Below, in pieces: positions 11,737 through 23,309 of a stretch of DNA of 64,000 bases. Made by a program: the position numbers and the translations under genes. The notes below the pieces were generated by a model. It saw only the letters and a list, made by a program, of their open reading frames with translations, was not told where the DNA came from and searched no databases. Each line of letters opens with the position of its first letter. The stretch's first letter is position 1. The DNA comes from Hellea sp. (lineage in GTDB: Bacteria; Pseudomonadota; Alphaproteobacteria; Caulobacterales; Maricaulaceae): assembly GCA_028224375.1 (NCBI GenBank), contig JAOIVW010000006.1, positions 62,001 to 126,000 of the forward strand, given 5' to 3'.

Positions 11737-13844
11737 TATTCCGCCGCCTCTTGAACAGTGTCGCCATCTTTAAGCGCAGAGCACTCAGCCATGACATCAG
11801 AGGCCCGCAAAATCGGGTTGGTCATGTAAAAGTCAATCACGGCGTTTTCGAATGGCACGTCATTCACAGCCCCGCTTGCGCCCATAGCGCCTAAATCAAA
11901 TTCAGCAGCGCCTTCCGTGCCGGGCGCATAGCCCAATCCTGAGAATGTTGGATAGTCCGCGAATAGTTTTTCCCGCAACGCGCCAAGATTGTCATAAGGT
12001 AGGACCCTGTTGAGGTGACCCGACAATGCCCGAATAATTGCCCAGTCTTCTTTGGCCTCACCTTTCGGCGCGACGGCCTTGGAGCCCATTTGCACGCGCC
12101 CTTCAAGGTTGACGTAAAGACCATCTTTTTCAGAATAGGCTGCGCCCGGCAAGATAACATCGGCGACATGCGCGCCTGCATCACCATGGCTGCCTTGATA
12201 AATCACAAAAGCATTTTTGAGTTTAGCTGTGTCGAGCTCATCCGCGCCCAAGAGATAAACCGTTTTGACAGCGCCTTGCTCAGCCGCATCAAGTATTTCA
12301 TGTGTGGCAAGACCACCTTCACCCGGAAGGAAACCCATATCCAATCCGGCAACACGAGAGGCCGCGGTGTGGAGAATATTCAGGCCATTCCAGCCCTCAC
12401 TAACGAGATTCACATTCTTCGCTAAACTACTGATAGAATTGAGTATTTGCGGCGCATCAGAACGATTAAGCGCGCCCGCGCCTAAGATAATCGCAGGTTT
12501 TTTGGCAGCTTTAAATTTCTTCGCAAAACCTTTGGTGGCTTTAGTAAGAGCTGCAATATCAGCGGGCGTTGCGCCGAGATGCTCATAGTCATAGGTCAAG
12601 TCTTCAGCTTCGCCAATGACGCCAATCTCCATACCGCCTTCAATCCAGGCTTTACGCAAACGCGTGTTCACAAGAGAAGCCTCAAGACGAGGATTTGCGC
12701 CAATAATCAGAACCGCATCAGCGTCTTCAATTCCATTAATGGTGGAATTAAATAGATAAGATTGACGTGCTCCCGCGCCAATCACCATGCCGTCTTGACG
12801 GCAATCAATATTCTTCACGCCAAGGCTGCCCATAAGGTCTTTAAGCGCTTTCATAGACTCAGCATCACACAGGTCGCCCGCAATCGCAGCAATCGTCTCA
12901 GGCTCGCCTGAAAGCTTCTCGGCTACAACAGCCAAAGCTTCGTCCCAACCTGCGGCGCGGAGTTTTCCGTTTTCGCGAATATAAGGTTTGTCCAAACGCT
13001 GACGCGCAAGACCGTCCCAATTAAAGCGGGCTTTATCTGTAATCCATTCTTCATTCACGGCGTCATTGATGGTCGGCATAACGCGCAGCACAGCGCCGCG
13101 GCGGCTATCCACACGGATGTTAGAGCCGACGGCGTCCATCACATCGATAGACTCGACATGCTCTAATTCCCAAGGCCGCGCATTAAAGGCGTAAGGCTTG
13201 GAGGTCAAAGCGCCGACGGGACAAAGGTCGATAACGTTACCTGACAGCTCAGAGGTAAGAGATTGCTCAAGATAAGTCGTAATCTCCGCATCTTCACCGC
13301 GCGACGCTAGGCCAATTTCTTCAACGCCTGCGACTTCGGTGACAAAACGCACACAGCGCGTACACTGGATACACCGCGTCATAATCGTATTGACCAGCGG
13401 GCCCATAAATTTGTCATCAACGGCGCGTTTATTTTCCTCGAAACGCGAGGCATCACGGCCATAAGCCATAGCTTGGTCCTGAAGATCGCACTCACCGCCT
13501 TGGTCGCAAATCGGACAATCCAGCGGGTGATTAATGAGCAGAAATTCCATCACGCCTTCGCGTGCTTTTTTCACAGTTTCAGAATTTGTGCGAATATTAG
13601 CAGGTGTTCCGTCACGGTTTGGACGCAAATCTTTGACTTGCAGCGCGCAAGAGGCTTGAGGTTTAGGCGCGCCAACCCATTCGACGAGGCACATACGGCA
13701 ATTCCCCGCCACAGAGAGACGTTCATGGTAACAGAAACGCGGAATCTCAGCCCCCGCCGCCTCTTCACAGGCCTGCATCAGCGTGTATTCGCCGGGCACT
13801 TCATATTCAGTGCCATCAATATTGATTTTGCGTAGCTCGCTCAT
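11736..13844 (-). CDS. nuoG: NADH-quinone oxidoreductase subunit G
   Basis: [26 protein letters not shown]-terminal molybdopterin-like domain. Confidence 0.95.
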   Translation of the reverse strand: MSELRKINIDGTEYEVPGEYTLMQACEEAAGAEIPRFCYHERLSVAGNCRMCLVEWVGAPKPQASCALQVKDLRPNRDGTPANIRTNSETVKKAREGVMEFLLINHPLDCPICDQGGECDLQDQAMAYGRDASRFEENKRAVDDKFMGPLVNTIMTRCIQCTRCVRFVTEVAGVEEIGLASRGEDAEITTYLEQSLTSELSGNVIDLCPVGALTSKPYAFNARPWELEHVESIDVMDAVGSNIRVDSRRGAVLRVMPTINDAVNEEWITDKARFNWDGLARQRLDKPYIRENGKLRAAGWDEALAVVAEKLSGEPETIAAIAGDLCDAESMKALKDLMGSLGVKNIDCRQDGMVIGAGARQSYLFNSTINGIEDADAVLIIGANPRLEASLVNTRLRKAWIEGGMEIGVIGEAEDLTYDYEHLGATPADIAALTKATKGFAKKFKAAKKPAIILGAGALNRSDAPQILNSISSLAKNVNLVSEGWNGLNILHTAASRVAGLDMGFLPGEGGLATHEILDAAEQGAVKTVYLLGADELDTAKLKNAFVIYQGSHGDAGAHVADVILPGAAYSEKDGLYVNLEGRVQMGSKAVAPKGEAKEDWAIIRALSGHLNRVLPYDNLGALREKLFADYPTFSGLGYAPGTEGAAEFDLGAMGASGAVNDVPFENAVIDFYMTNPILRASDVMAECSALKDGDTVQEAAE

Positions 13845-13846
13845 CT

Positions 13847-14110
13847 CTATGAGTCCTCAAACTTTTCTGCGATTTCAGCAAAGGAATTATCTTCCGTCAA
13901 ATCAAGACGGCGTTCAGTGCGATCCATACGAACTGCAATATTATCAATACGGTGATTAACTTCAGCGATAGCTCCCTCAACCGCCGTAATCCGTTTAGAC
14001 ACGTTCCTGACTTCTTCAGTTAAACCGTCTATTTTTTCGTCAATACGGTTTAGCTTCCCGTTCATTTGATGAAGCATTGGCATGACCATATCTTGGATAT
14101 TATCGACCAT
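13847..14110 (-). CDS. Small coiled-coil protein encoded between nuoG and nuoF
   Basis: 87 aa, heptad-like MNGKLNRIDEKIDGLTEEVRNVSKRITAVEGAIAEVNHRIDNIAVRMDRTERRLD; tightly packed in the operon. Confidence 0.7.
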   Translation of the reverse strand: MVDNIQDMVMPMLHQMNGKLNRIDEKIDGLTEEVRNVSKRITAVEGAIAEVNHRIDNIAVRMDRTERRLDLTEDNSFAEIAEKFEDS

Positions 14111-14115
14111 CGAAC

Positions 14116-15423
14116 CTACTCCGCCGCCTGCACGAATACAGGCTTATTGGCGCGGTAATTATCTATGCGTTCTTCAATCTCGTGGCGGAAGTGACGGATG
14201 AGACCTTGAATGGGCCAAGCCGCCGCATCGCCTAGGGCGCAAATAGTGTGGCCTTCGACTTGCTTTGTGACTTCGAGAAGCATGTCAATTTCAGACGTTT
14301 CAGCATTACCCGCGACCATGCGTTCCATAACGCGCCACATCCAACCTGTGCCTTCTCGGCAAGGCGTACACTGCCCGCAGCTCTCATGCTTATAGAAATA
14401 GCTAAGCCGCGCGATGGCCTTAATCACATCAGTGGACTTATCCATGACAATCACCGCCGCAGTCCCAAGGCCGGATTGATGCTCGCGCAGCGCGTCAAAG
14501 TCCATTAGCACCGTATCGCAAATCTCTTTAGGGAGAAGCGGGACAGAGGAGCCGCCTGGAATGACACATTTAAGATTATCCCAACCGCCGCGCACGCCGC
14601 CCGCATATTCTTCGAGCAACGTCTTCATCGGAATAGAGAGCGCTTCTTCGATATTGCAAGGCTTGTTAACGTGACCAGATATTGAAAAGACCTTCGTGCC
14701 TTTATTATTGTCACGGCCAAATTGCGTCCACCAATCCACGCCGCGGCGCAATATGGTCGGCACGACGGCGATAGATTCGACATTGTTCACAGTCGTAGGA
14801 CAGCCATAAAGCCCTGCCCCTGCCGGGAATGGCGGTTTCAGACGCGGCTGTCCTTTCTTACCTTCAAGAGATTCCAGCAAGGCGGTTTCTTCGCCGCAAA
14901 TATAGGCGCCTGCCCCGTGATGCATATAGACATCAAAATCCCAACCTGAACCGCAGGCATTCTTACCGACAAGGCCCGCCGCATAAGCTTCTTTGATAGC
15001 GGCCTCAAGACGGTTACGTTCTTGGATATATTCGCCGCGCACATAGATATAACAGGCATGGGCTTGCATCGCGAAAGACGCGACCAAGCAACCCTCAATC
15101 AAAAGATGCGGATCATGGCGAAGAATATCGCGGTCTTTACAAGAGCCCGGTTCGGATTCATCGGCATTAACGACAAGATAATGCGGGCGATTGCCGACTT
15201 CTTTGGGCATGAAAGACCACTTAAGGCCCGTTGGGAACCCAGCACCGCCGCGCCCGCGAAGGCCGGAAGCTTTAGTTTGATCAATGAGCCAGTCTTTACC
15301 TTGGGCGAGCATAGCAGCTGTCCCCAGCCACGCGCCGCGATCCCGCGCTGCGTCCAAGCTCCAATCATTCAGACCATAAAGGTTCTGGAAAATGCGGTCT
15401 TTGTCTTCGAGTAATTTGACCAT
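14116..15423 (-). CDS. nuoF: NADH-quinone oxidoreductase subunit F
   Basis: [58 protein letters not shown]. Confidence 0.96.
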   Translation of the reverse strand: MVKLLEDKDRIFQNLYGLNDWSLDAARDRGAWLGTAAMLAQGKDWLIDQTKASGLRGRGGAGFPTGLKWSFMPKEVGNRPHYLVVNADESEPGSCKDRDILRHDPHLLIEGCLVASFAMQAHACYIYVRGEYIQERNRLEAAIKEAYAAGLVGKNACGSGWDFDVYMHHGAGAYICGEETALLESLEGKKGQPRLKPPFPAGAGLYGCPTTVNNVESIAVVPTILRRGVDWWTQFGRDNNKGTKVFSISGHVNKPCNIEEALSIPMKTLLEEYAGGVRGGWDNLKCVIPGGSSVPLLPKEICDTVLMDFDALREHQSGLGTAAVIVMDKSTDVIKAIARLSYFYKHESCGQCTPCREGTGWMWRVMERMVAGNAETSEIDMLLEVTKQVEGHTICALGDAAAWPIQGLIRHFRHEIEERIDNYRANKPVFVQAAE

Positions 15424-16556
15424 TATGCCTTACCCTTTTTCTGGGCCGTTTTTGCCAGTGCCTTGCCTTGCTTGACCCAGTCATCACGCTTCACACGGCC
15501 TGTGGCAAGAGACTTAATCTTATCTTCAACAACTTTTATGTCCGCCGCTTTCCAAGCCCCAATTTGGCGGAAGTAATAGACCCCATTGGAATTGAGTTCT
15601 TTCTCAAATTTCGGGCCGATACCTTTGATAAATTTGAGATCATCAGGAACGCCGTCAGACGCCCCATCTGTGTAGAGCACTTTAGGCTTGGCGGTCTTAG
15701 CTCTAACGGGATTTGTACCGCGCTGGGGGAGACCTTTATGCGGATCATCATCGACTAAGCCGGCAGAGATAAGATCGCGGCCATGATTGCTGCTCCGCTT
15801 TCTCGGATCAGGATTAGCTTTGCGGTTAGGGTCTACCCACCCCTTACGTGTCCCGCGCTTCTCCTTGGGATCCCACTCATAATAATTGATTTTCACTTTC
15901 TTGTCGGCATTTGGTAATTTCACCATTGTGCCGCGAGCTTTGGATAAGTTCTTAGTGGTCAAAGCCATCGCGCCGCCGATTGGCTCTGAACTAAAGCGGC
16001 CGTTTTTAGGACCTTGCGGCGGTTTCTTTCCCGCCACTAAATCATCGAGCACAGCTTCTAGAGTCTCAGCCGTCAGGTCTTCGTAATAATGGTCACCATC
16101 GCCATTTGAAATTTGCACCATAGGTGCGTTGGAACATGAACCCAAACATTCGACTTCAAGCCAGGAGAGCTTACCATCCGCAGAAATAGAGCGCTGCGGC
16201 CCAATCTTGCGCGTGAGCATCTCTTTGAGCTCATCAGAGCCGCGCAACCAGCAGGGCGTTGTCCCGCACATTTGGACGAAATGCATACCAACAGGTTCAA
16301 GGTTGAACATCGTGTAAAAGGTCGCGACTTCATAGACGCGAATATAGGCCATATCGAGCATATCGCCGAGCTCACGCAAAGCGAGCTCAGGCAGCCATCC
16401 GCCCGCATCCTTCTGCGCAATCCATAGCGCGGGGATAAGCGCTGAACGCTGACGGCCCTTGGGGTATTTCTTAACCCAAACCGCAATGTCCTTTTTGGCT
16501 TTTGCAGATAAAGCAAAAGTCTCAGGCTGTCTTATGGCGAGACGCCTTGAACTCAT
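15423..16556 (-). CDS. nuoE: NADH-quinone oxidoreductase subunit E with C-terminal extension
   Basis: Thioredoxin-like 2Fe-2S domain ([20 protein letters not shown]) plus ~200-aa extension ending in a helix-hairpin-like [27 protein letters not shown] segment. Confidence 0.92.
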   Translation of the reverse strand: MSSRRLAIRQPETFALSAKAKKDIAVWVKKYPKGRQRSALIPALWIAQKDAGGWLPELALRELGDMLDMAYIRVYEVATFYTMFNLEPVGMHFVQMCGTTPCWLRGSDELKEMLTRKIGPQRSISADGKLSWLEVECLGSCSNAPMVQISNGDGDHYYEDLTAETLEAVLDDLVAGKKPPQGPKNGRFSSEPIGGAMALTTKNLSKARGTMVKLPNADKKVKINYYEWDPKEKRGTRKGWVDPNRKANPDPRKRSSNHGRDLISAGLVDDDPHKGLPQRGTNPVRAKTAKPKVLYTDGASDGVPDDLKFIKGIGPKFEKELNSNGVYYFRQIGAWKAADIKVVEDKIKSLATGRVKRDDWVKQGKALAKTAQKKGKA

Positions 16557-16756
16557 TTCATGACCCTTGTGATTTGAACATCAGAATCCATCAAGAAACT
16601 ACCCGCTATAACCTTTGCATGAGGCATTTGAGCGATGACGACATTTTCTTTTGATTGCAAAATTTGAAAATGAAAACCATCGGCGAAATAAGCCGAAACG
16701 ACCTCATAGCCAAGCTCAAGATAATCTGTGTAAGTTTTTTTAATCGGATCACTCAT
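16553..16756 (-). CDS. Hypothetical 67-aa protein between nuoE and nuoD
   Basis: 4-nt overlaps with both flanking nuo genes. Confidence 0.65.
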   Translation of the reverse strand: MSDPIKKTYTDYLELGYEVVSAYFADGFHFQILQSKENVVIAQMPHAKVIAGSFLMDSDVQITRVMK

Positions 16757-17949
16757 CGGTCAATCTCTCCAAATACAATATCTAATGAACCTAAAATCGC
16801 AGAAACGTCGGCAAGCATATGCCCTTTATTGAGGTAATCCATGGCGGCCAGATGCGGGAAGCCTGGCGCGCGGATGTGGCAGCGATAAGGCTTGTTGGTG
16901 CCGTCCGCGACGAGGTAAACACCGAACTCACCCTTTGGAGCTTCGACGCAAGTATAAACTTCGCCCGCAGGAACGTGGAAGCCCTCTGTATAGAGTTTAA
17001 AGTGATGAATAAGCGCTTCCATGCTCTGCTTCATCGCGGCGCGGCGCGGCGGCGTGACCTTATTATTCTCAGCCATAACAGGGCCTTCAGGCATCATCTC
17101 AAGGCATTGGCGCATAATTTTCACAGATTCATGCATTTCTTCGACGCGGCAAAGATAGCGGTCATAGCAATCGCCGTTTTTGCCCAGCGGGATTTGAAAC
17201 TCAAGTTCGGAATAAACTTCATAAGGCTGATTACGGCGTAAATCCCATGGCAGGCCTGAGCCGCGCACCATCACGCCTGAGAAACCCCAATCATAGCAAT
17301 CTTGCTTGGACACAACGCCAATATCGACATTACGCTGTTTGAAGATACGGTTACCTGTCAGCAAGGTCTCGATATCATTGAGCTTTTGCGGAAATTGATC
17401 ACACCAATTGAGCATGTCGTTAATCAGCGCAGGCGGCAGGTCTTGATGGACGCCGCCGGGGCGGAAATACATGGCATGCATGCGCGAGCCACAAGCCCGC
17501 TCATAAAACACCATTAGTTTTTCGCGCTCCTCAAAGCCCCAAACAGGCGGCGTCAACGCGCCAACATCCATAGCTTGCGTCGTGATATTGAGCATATGCG
17601 AGAGAATACGGCCAATTTCAGAATAGAGCACGCGGATAAATTGGGCGCGGCGCGGCACTTCGATATCCATCAGCTTCTCAATGGCGAGACAGAAAGCGTG
17701 TTCCTGATTCATCGGCGCGACATAATCAAGGCGGTCAAAATAAGGGAGCGCTTGGAGGTAAGTCTTATGCTCAATCAGCTTTTCCGTGCCGCGATGCAGC
17801 AGGCCAATATGCGGGTCCACGCGCTCAACAATCTCGCCCTCAAGTTCAAGCACAAGACGCAATACCCCATGAGCCGCAGGATGCTGAGGGCCAAAGTTAA
17901 TGGTGAAGTTACGGTCGTCACCTTCGAGATATGCTTCGGTGGTGGTCAT
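16753..17949 (-). CDS. nuoD: NADH-quinone oxidoreductase subunit D
   Basis: [36 protein letters not shown]. Confidence 0.96.
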   Translation of the reverse strand: MTTTEAYLEGDDRNFTINFGPQHPAAHGVLRLVLELEGEIVERVDPHIGLLHRGTEKLIEHKTYLQALPYFDRLDYVAPMNQEHAFCLAIEKLMDIEVPRRAQFIRVLYSEIGRILSHMLNITTQAMDVGALTPPVWGFEEREKLMVFYERACGSRMHAMYFRPGGVHQDLPPALINDMLNWCDQFPQKLNDIETLLTGNRIFKQRNVDIGVVSKQDCYDWGFSGVMVRGSGLPWDLRRNQPYEVYSELEFQIPLGKNGDCYDRYLCRVEEMHESVKIMRQCLEMMPEGPVMAENNKVTPPRRAAMKQSMEALIHHFKLYTEGFHVPAGEVYTCVEAPKGEFGVYLVADGTNKPYRCHIRAPGFPHLAAMDYLNKGHMLADVSAILGSLDIVFGEIDR

Positions 17950-17960
17950 GAGAGAGTCTC

Positions 17961-17984
17961 AGTGAGCAGTGAGCAGTGAGCAGT
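17961..17984. repeat. Tandem heptamer (AGTGAGC)x3 + AGT
   Basis: agtgagcagtgagcagtgagcagt just upstream of nuoD. Confidence 0.9.
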
Positions 17985-17986
17985 TT

Positions 17987-18436
17987 TCATGATTTAGATT
18001 CCATTAACTCAGTAAATCCGCAAATCGAATCTGAAAGTTCACGTTCGCAAATTTTATACTGTGCAAAGACCTCGTCACCCGAAGAGGGCTTGACCGTATC
18101 CGCCATGAAATCCCCATAAAGCTGAAAGTGATTTGGAGTGACCCTTCCAGAATTTGGACCGACATCACCCGTAACTTTGACTTGAGCAGACTGAGTCCAT
18201 ACATTTTGAGCCAGTATACCCTCGGAAAGCTGAATTTCATCAATATTTCCTGAGTGATGATTTAGAAAACGATCTGTCCATGCTGTACACTGAGCAATTC
18301 TCGGCTCAGTGACACCATTTGCGATGCAACGTGATACAGAGACCACATTGAATTTGTTCGCCTCGGATGATGAGTCTGCACTACAACCTGAAAGGCCAAG
18401 CGATAAAGCCGCAAACAACAAACAACCACGCATCAA
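17987..18436 (-). CDS. Putative lipoprotein between nuoD and nuoC
   Basis: [23 protein letters not shown] lipobox-like signal; 4-nt overlap with nuoC. Confidence 0.65.
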   Translation of the reverse strand: MMRGCLLFAALSLGLSGCSADSSSEANKFNVVSVSRCIANGVTEPRIAQCTAWTDRFLNHHSGNIDEIQLSEGILAQNVWTQSAQVKVTGDVGPNSGRVTPNHFQLYGDFMADTVKPSSGDEVFAQYKICERELSDSICGFTELMESKS

Positions 18437-19041
18437 CCCTCCTCCACTTTCTCGTCACCTGGGAGGACATATTTTGCGCCTTCCCACGGACTCATAAAGT
18501 CGAAGCTGCGATATTCTTGCGGCAGGTTGACGGGCTCATAGACAACCGCTTTGCGCTCTTCGTCATAGCGAACTTCGACGAAGCCTGAGAGCGGGAAATC
18601 TTTGCGCAGCGGATAACCTTCAAAACCATAATCGGTGAGGATACGGCGCAAGTCAGGATGTTGGTCAAATAAAATGCCGTACATATCAAAGGCTTCGCGC
18701 TCATACCAATTGGCATTCGGGAAAAGCGAGGTGATGCTGTGAACGGGCTCGGTTTCGTCTGTCATGACTTTAATGCGAATCCGCGTATTATGCGCCATGG
18801 ACAGCATGTGATAGACCACATCAAAGCGGCGTTCACGGCTTGGGTAATCCACGCCGCAAATATCAATTAGGCTTGAGAATTTACAAATCGGATCATCGCG
18901 CAGAAAGCTTATAACTTTCACGATTTCAACGCGGCGGGCATTGACGGTCAGCTCACTGCCCATTTTACCAAAAGAGGTAATCTCGCAGCCATTTATAGCC
19001 TCGCCGAGTTGAGCTTCGATATGATCTTTTAAGTCCAACAT
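18433..19041 (-). CDS. nuoC: NADH-quinone oxidoreductase subunit C
   Basis: [48 protein letters not shown]. Confidence 0.96.
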   Translation of the reverse strand: MLDLKDHIEAQLGEAINGCEITSFGKMGSELTVNARRVEIVKVISFLRDDPICKFSSLIDICGVDYPSRERRFDVVYHMLSMAHNTRIRIKVMTDETEPVHSITSLFPNANWYEREAFDMYGILFDQHPDLRRILTDYGFEGYPLRKDFPLSGFVEVRYDEERKAVVYEPVNLPQEYRSFDFMSPWEGAKYVLPGDEKVEEG

Positions 19042-19044
19042 ATA

Positions 19045-19611
19045 TCAGCGCTCAATATTGCCTTCGCGGCGGATTTTCTTTTGTAATTGCAGAATACCGT
19101 AAACCAAAGCTTCCGCGGTCGGCGGGCAGCCCGGCACATAGACATCAACGGGCACAATACGGTCACAGCCGCGCACCACGGCATAACTGTAATGATAATA
19201 ACCACCGCCATTGGCGCAACTACCCATTGAAATCACGTAGCGCGGGTTTGGCATTTGGTCATAAACCTTGCGCAAAGCCGGCGCCATTTTATTGGTCAGT
19301 GTTCCCGCCACGATCATCACATCAGATTGGCGGGGGGACGCGCGGGGCGCAAATCCAAAGCGCTCAAGATCATAACGCGGCATCGAGGCCTGCATCATCT
19401 CAACTGCGCAACAAGCGAGACCAAAAGTCATCCACATGAGGGACCCTGTCCGCGCCCAGGTAATCAAATCATCAGAGGCCGCCGTGATAAAACCTTTATC
19501 GGCGAGTTGGTCAGACATGCCGTCAAAAAAGGCATCATGTTTTTTCGGATCATAGGCAGGCGTGCCCAAATCAACAGCGGATGAATTTGCAGGTGTCAAA
19601 ATCTTTGTCAT
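19045..19611 (-). CDS. nuoB: NADH-quinone oxidoreductase subunit B
   Basis: [76 protein letters not shown]. Confidence 0.96.
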   Translation of the reverse strand: MTKILTPANSSAVDLGTPAYDPKKHDAFFDGMSDQLADKGFITAASDDLITWARTGSLMWMTFGLACCAVEMMQASMPRYDLERFGFAPRASPRQSDVMIVAGTLTNKMAPALRKVYDQMPNPRYVISMGSCANGGGYYHYSYAVVRGCDRIVPVDVYVPGCPPTAEALVYGILQLQKKIRREGNIER

Positions 19612-19615
19612 CCCC

Positions 19616-19981
19616 CTACTCCCAATCCAACGCGCCGAGCTTCCACGCATAGGCCAAACCTACGGCGAGTTCGGCGAGGAAAATCATGACAACAAACCAG
19701 CCCCAAAACCCGACTTGGTCAAGCGAGACGGCATAAGGAAAGAGGAAAGCGACTTCGATATCGAAGATAATAAAGAGGATAGCGACGAGGTAAAACCGCA
19801 CGTCAAATTTCATGCGGCTGTCGTCAAAAGCGTTAAAACCGCACTCATATGTAGATAGCTTTTCCGTATCTGCACTTTTTGGCGCGATGATAGCCGGAGC
19901 TACAAGCAAGGCGAGAGAGAAAGCCGTCGCGATTCCAAATAAAATTAAAACTGGCAAATAATCGAGTAAAAACTCAGACAT
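19616..19981 (-). CDS. nuoA: NADH-quinone oxidoreductase subunit A
   Basis: [40 protein letters not shown]. Confidence 0.96.
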   Translation of the reverse strand: MSEFLLDYLPVLILFGIATAFSLALLVAPAIIAPKSADTEKLSTYECGFNAFDDSRMKFDVRFYLVAILFIIFDIEVAFLFPYAVSLDQVGFWGWFVVMIFLAELAVGLAYAWKLGALDWE

Positions 19982-20139
19982 ACAGGCTCTTTTGGTTCGA
20001 ATTTAGGAGCCGGAAAGACTCATAGAAACTGTCACAATCGCTGCGGAACCTAGTCAGAGGACCCTATGATTGCAACGCCTATCTTACAGAAAATTTATGC
20101 CTCTGCACAGCTTTTAACTGCGGCGTTTTGAATAGGGTT

Positions 20140-20310
20140 TATATCTCTCCTCACCCCGCTCGCGGGGGAGGTGCTGTAGCGCAGCGAAAGCGGAGGGGGA
20201 GCACCACAGGTCAGCACTTCCAATGATAAGCTTTCCTTTTACTCTCCCCCCATCCCCGTCTGCGTTTTTTCAAAACGCCAACGGTACTTCCCCCGTGAAC
20301 GGGGGAAGAC
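20140..20310. repeat. Extragenic palindromic element with three consecutive hairpins
   Basis: CCCCGC-tc-GCGGGG (20154-20167), GCGTTTT-ttc-AAAACGC (20262-20278), TTCCCCCGT-ga-ACGGGGGAA (20288-20307) in the nuoA/20319 intergenic gap. Confidence 0.7.
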
Positions 20311-20318
20311 AACAACCC

Positions 20319-20804
20319 TCAACCTATATCAGGCTCGCCTGGCCAAATTGTGATGCGGGTGATGTGCTCTTCTGCTGGAACTTTCAGCTCGCTTGTCACG
20401 GCGCCCTGCACGCTCATGCCCGCTTCATGAATACTGTCGCGAGAGCCGCTGATGAGATGATGATAGTCTGGTAAATCTTTGCCATCCGCGACGAGCCTGT
20501 AAGCGCAGGTTTGGGGCATCCAGTTGAGCTGCTCCACATTATCCTTCGTCAGGGTCACACAATCAGGCACGATTTTGCTGCGATTCGCGTAATCAATGCA
20601 CTGGCACGTTGCAGGATCAAAGAGCTTGCAAGACACATCGGTGATGTAAATATCACCCGTAATATCGTCCTCCATGCGGATGCAACAGCACTTTCCGCAA
20701 TTATCACACAGGCTTTCCCACTCTGTCTGGCTCATTTCTGCCATATTTTTAGTCTTCCAGAAGGGAAGTTGCGCGGTCTCGTGCTTATTTTGTTTGTCTG
20801 TCAT
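20319..20804 (-). CDS. YcgN/UPF0260-like cysteine cluster protein
   Basis: MTDKQNKHETAQLPFWKTKNMAEMSQTEWESLCDNCGKCCCIRMED..; Cys-rich CxxCGKCC motif; start moved to 20804. Confidence 0.85.
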   Translation of the reverse strand: MTDKQNKHETAQLPFWKTKNMAEMSQTEWESLCDNCGKCCCIRMEDDITGDIYITDVSCKLFDPATCQCIDYANRSKIVPDCVTLTKDNVEQLNWMPQTCAYRLVADGKDLPDYHHLISGSRDSIHEAGMSVQGAVTSELKVPAEEHITRITIWPGEPDIG

Positions 20805-20821
20805 AGGGAGTCGCATATAGA

Positions 20822-22828
20822 ATGTCATTAGACATGCCAACATATCGTGCAGACATAGATGTCGCAAATGACAATACAACGCGCAAGAAGCGAAATATCT
20901 TCTTGGTCGTGCTGGCTGTTCTATGCGTGCTGCTCGCTATGGGTTATTTTCTGACGCGAAACTACCTGATGGACGGCATGCCTAACCTGCCGGACAAAAC
21001 AACCATGTGGGAGATGAACCTTAAGCCCAACATGACCTTGCTGGATAAAGACGGGCGGGTTATCGGCCATCGCGGCCCTATGGTTGGCGAACCTCTTAAA
21101 CTTGCAGACATGCCTGATCACCTCTCAAGAGCGTTTCTCGCGATTGAAGATGAGCGGTTTTATGAACATGCAGGAATTGACCAGAAGGCGATTTTGCGGG
21201 CGGTCTTTGCAAACACGAAGGCCGGCAGCAAAACTCAAGGCGGGTCAACCCTGACTCAGCAACTTGTTAAAACGATGATTTTGACGCCGGAGAAAACCTA
21301 TCGCCGCAAATTCCAAGAGGCCCTCCTCGCCCATGATATGGAATCCATTCTATCCAAACCTGAAATCTTGGAGCTTTACTTAAACCGTATCAGCCTTGGA
21401 CCACAAATTTTTGGTGTTGAAGCGGCGGCGCAGCGCTATTTTGGCAAATCTGCCCGTGATGTAACCTTATCCGAAGCCGCCATGCTGGCCTCACTGCCAA
21501 AAGCGCCTAGCCGTTACAATCCTGTCTCTAATTATGAAGGGGCGTGGAATCGCGCTGAACTTGTCCTGCAGCGCATGGTCGTCAATGAGATGATTACATA
21601 TGATGAGATGCAAGCCGCCCTCGCCGCTAAGCCTGTTATTGCCGAAGATGCCGCCCCGCTAATTGATGCTGACGTCTTAGGGTACGCCTTTGACCTCATA
21701 TCAGAACAAGCTCACGGCTTAATCGGTAGCAATCATCAAGACTTGATTGTGACAACCACCATTGATGTGGATCTGCAAAATAAAGCTGCAGAGACGATAA
21801 GCACTATCGTTGATAAGAATAAAAAGTCCAAAAAGGTCAGCGAGGGCGCGCTTGTGTCCATCGACAACCAGACGGGCGCCATTCGCGCCATGGTCGGCGG
21901 ACGCGATTACGCCACATCTAAATTTAACCGCGCTTATCAGGCCAAACGTCAGCCCGGAAGCGCATTCAAAGCCTTCGTCTATGCGGCGGCCTTAGAGGAC
22001 GGCTTTACGCCGGGCACAATCCGCATCGACCAACCGACAGAGATTGGCGATTGGGCCCCTGAAAATTACACAAAACGCTATCGCGGCCCCATGAGCCTGA
22101 GAGAAGCCTTGAAACTCTCTATCAACACGATTGCGGCCCAGGTCACAGCGGAAATAGGCCCGACACGTGTGGCTAACCTTGCGACTCGATTCGGCATAAC
22201 AACCGAAATGCGCCCTGAATATTCCATTTCACTTGGCTCGTCTGAAACCACGCTTTTGGATATGACCTCAGCCTATATGGTCTTTGCCAATGAAGGCTTG
22301 TCCATCCAGCCCTATTTCGTAACAAGCATTACAGATACCACCAAGAAAACACTTTATACCCGCCGTAACGTTAGTCCTGTTCGCGCCTATCCTGTGCCTT
22401 ATGCGCGGCAGATGACATCCATTCTGCGCGACGTGATTGATAGCGGGACAGGCCATGGCGCGCAGCTCGGCTCGCGTCAAGCCGCCGGCAAGACAGGTAC
22501 AACACAAGATTATCGTGATGCGTGGTTTTTGGGCTTCACAGCCGATTACACAACAGGCGTGTGGATGGGTAATGATGATAATTCGCCCATGCGTAAAATT
22601 ACAGGTGGCCTGCTCCCTGTCGATGCGTGGAAGACTTATATGCTTGCAGCCCATAAGGGGCTTAAAAGAAAACCTATCAATGCGCCTGATCCGCTCATTG
22701 ATGATCCCGAAATTAAAGCTCAAATCGCCTTTTACGGAGAGCTGGAAACAGCTCTCGTCGCAGAGCGGGATATTGCCAGCGGCGCACAGCGCCCAAGCGG
22801 CGGCGCAGGCGGCACAGCGGGACGTTAA
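20822..22828 (+). CDS. PBP1A-family penicillin-binding protein (transglycosylase/transpeptidase)
   Basis: ERFYEHAGID, GGSTLTQQLVKT, QPGSAFKAFVYAAALE, AGKTGTTQDYRDAWFLGFT. Confidence 0.93.
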   Translation: MSLDMPTYRADIDVANDNTTRKKRNIFLVVLAVLCVLLAMGYFLTRNYLMDGMPNLPDKTTMWEMNLKPNMTLLDKDGRVIGHRGPMVGEPLKLADMPDHLSRAFLAIEDERFYEHAGIDQKAILRAVFANTKAGSKTQGGSTLTQQLVKTMILTPEKTYRRKFQEALLAHDMESILSKPEILELYLNRISLGPQIFGVEAAAQRYFGKSARDVTLSEAAMLASLPKAPSRYNPVSNYEGAWNRAELVLQRMVVNEMITYDEMQAALAAKPVIAEDAAPLIDADVLGYAFDLISEQAHGLIGSNHQDLIVTTTIDVDLQNKAAETISTIVDKNKKSKKVSEGALVSIDNQTGAIRAMVGGRDYATSKFNRAYQAKRQPGSAFKAFVYAAALEDGFTPGTIRIDQPTEIGDWAPENYTKRYRGPMSLREALKLSINTIAAQVTAEIGPTRVANLATRFGITTEMRPEYSISLGSSETTLLDMTSAYMVFANEGLSIQPYFVTSITDTTKKTLYTRRNVSPVRAYPVPYARQMTSILRDVIDSGTGHGAQLGSRQAAGKTGTTQDYRDAWFLGFTADYTTGVWMGNDDNSPMRKITGGLLPVDAWKTYMLAAHKGLKRKPINAPDPLIDDPEIKAQIAFYGELETALVAERDIASGAQRPSGGAGGTAGR

Positions 22829-22915
22829 GCCCGCATCATTTGTAACAATTCACAACCTTGTCATGATTGTCACACTCCAACCCTTTTATTCGCGCGTATA
22901 AAGCTTTAGTTTAAG

Positions 22916-23272
22916 GTGATGATTAGAATGAATCAGTTGACGATGAACGGCCCTGATAAAAAGGATGGTGAAAACACGCCTGAGCGCGGCGTTGCGACTA
23001 AAGTCCGTCCTAAGACCAAAAAGCCATCTATGTACCGCGTCATTCTGATGAATGATGACTATACGCCTCAAGAATTTGTTGTGATGATTCTGATGGGAAT
23101 ATTTAAAAAATCCCAAGAAGAAGCCTTCACAATCATGATGCATGTGCACCAAAAAGGCATCGGGACTTGCGGCGTGTACACATTTGAGGTGGCCGAGACA
23201 AAAGTTGCACAAGTAATGGACGCGGCGAAACGCGCGCAGCATCCACTGCAATGCACCCTTGAAAAGACGTAA
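22916..23272 (+). CDS. clpS: ATP-dependent Clp protease adaptor ClpS
   Basis: [25 protein letters not shown], upstream of clpA. Confidence 0.94.
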   Translation: MMIRMNQLTMNGPDKKDGENTPERGVATKVRPKTKKPSMYRVILMNDDYTPQEFVVMILMGIFKKSQEEAFTIMMHVHQKGIGTCGVYTFEVAETKVAQVMDAAKRAQHPLQCTLEKT

Positions 23273-23309
23273 TTGAGTCACAAGATATGACTCCTGAAAG
23301 GATTTTATA

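Noticed and set aside
15423-16556. NuoE C-terminal extension as a novel fusion
   Set aside because: Extended NuoE proteins with a helix-hairpin-like tail are common in alphaproteobacteria
20223-20474. 83-aa ORF starting in the nuoA/YcgN gap
   Set aside because: Runs through the palindromic repeat and antisense to the YcgN-like gene
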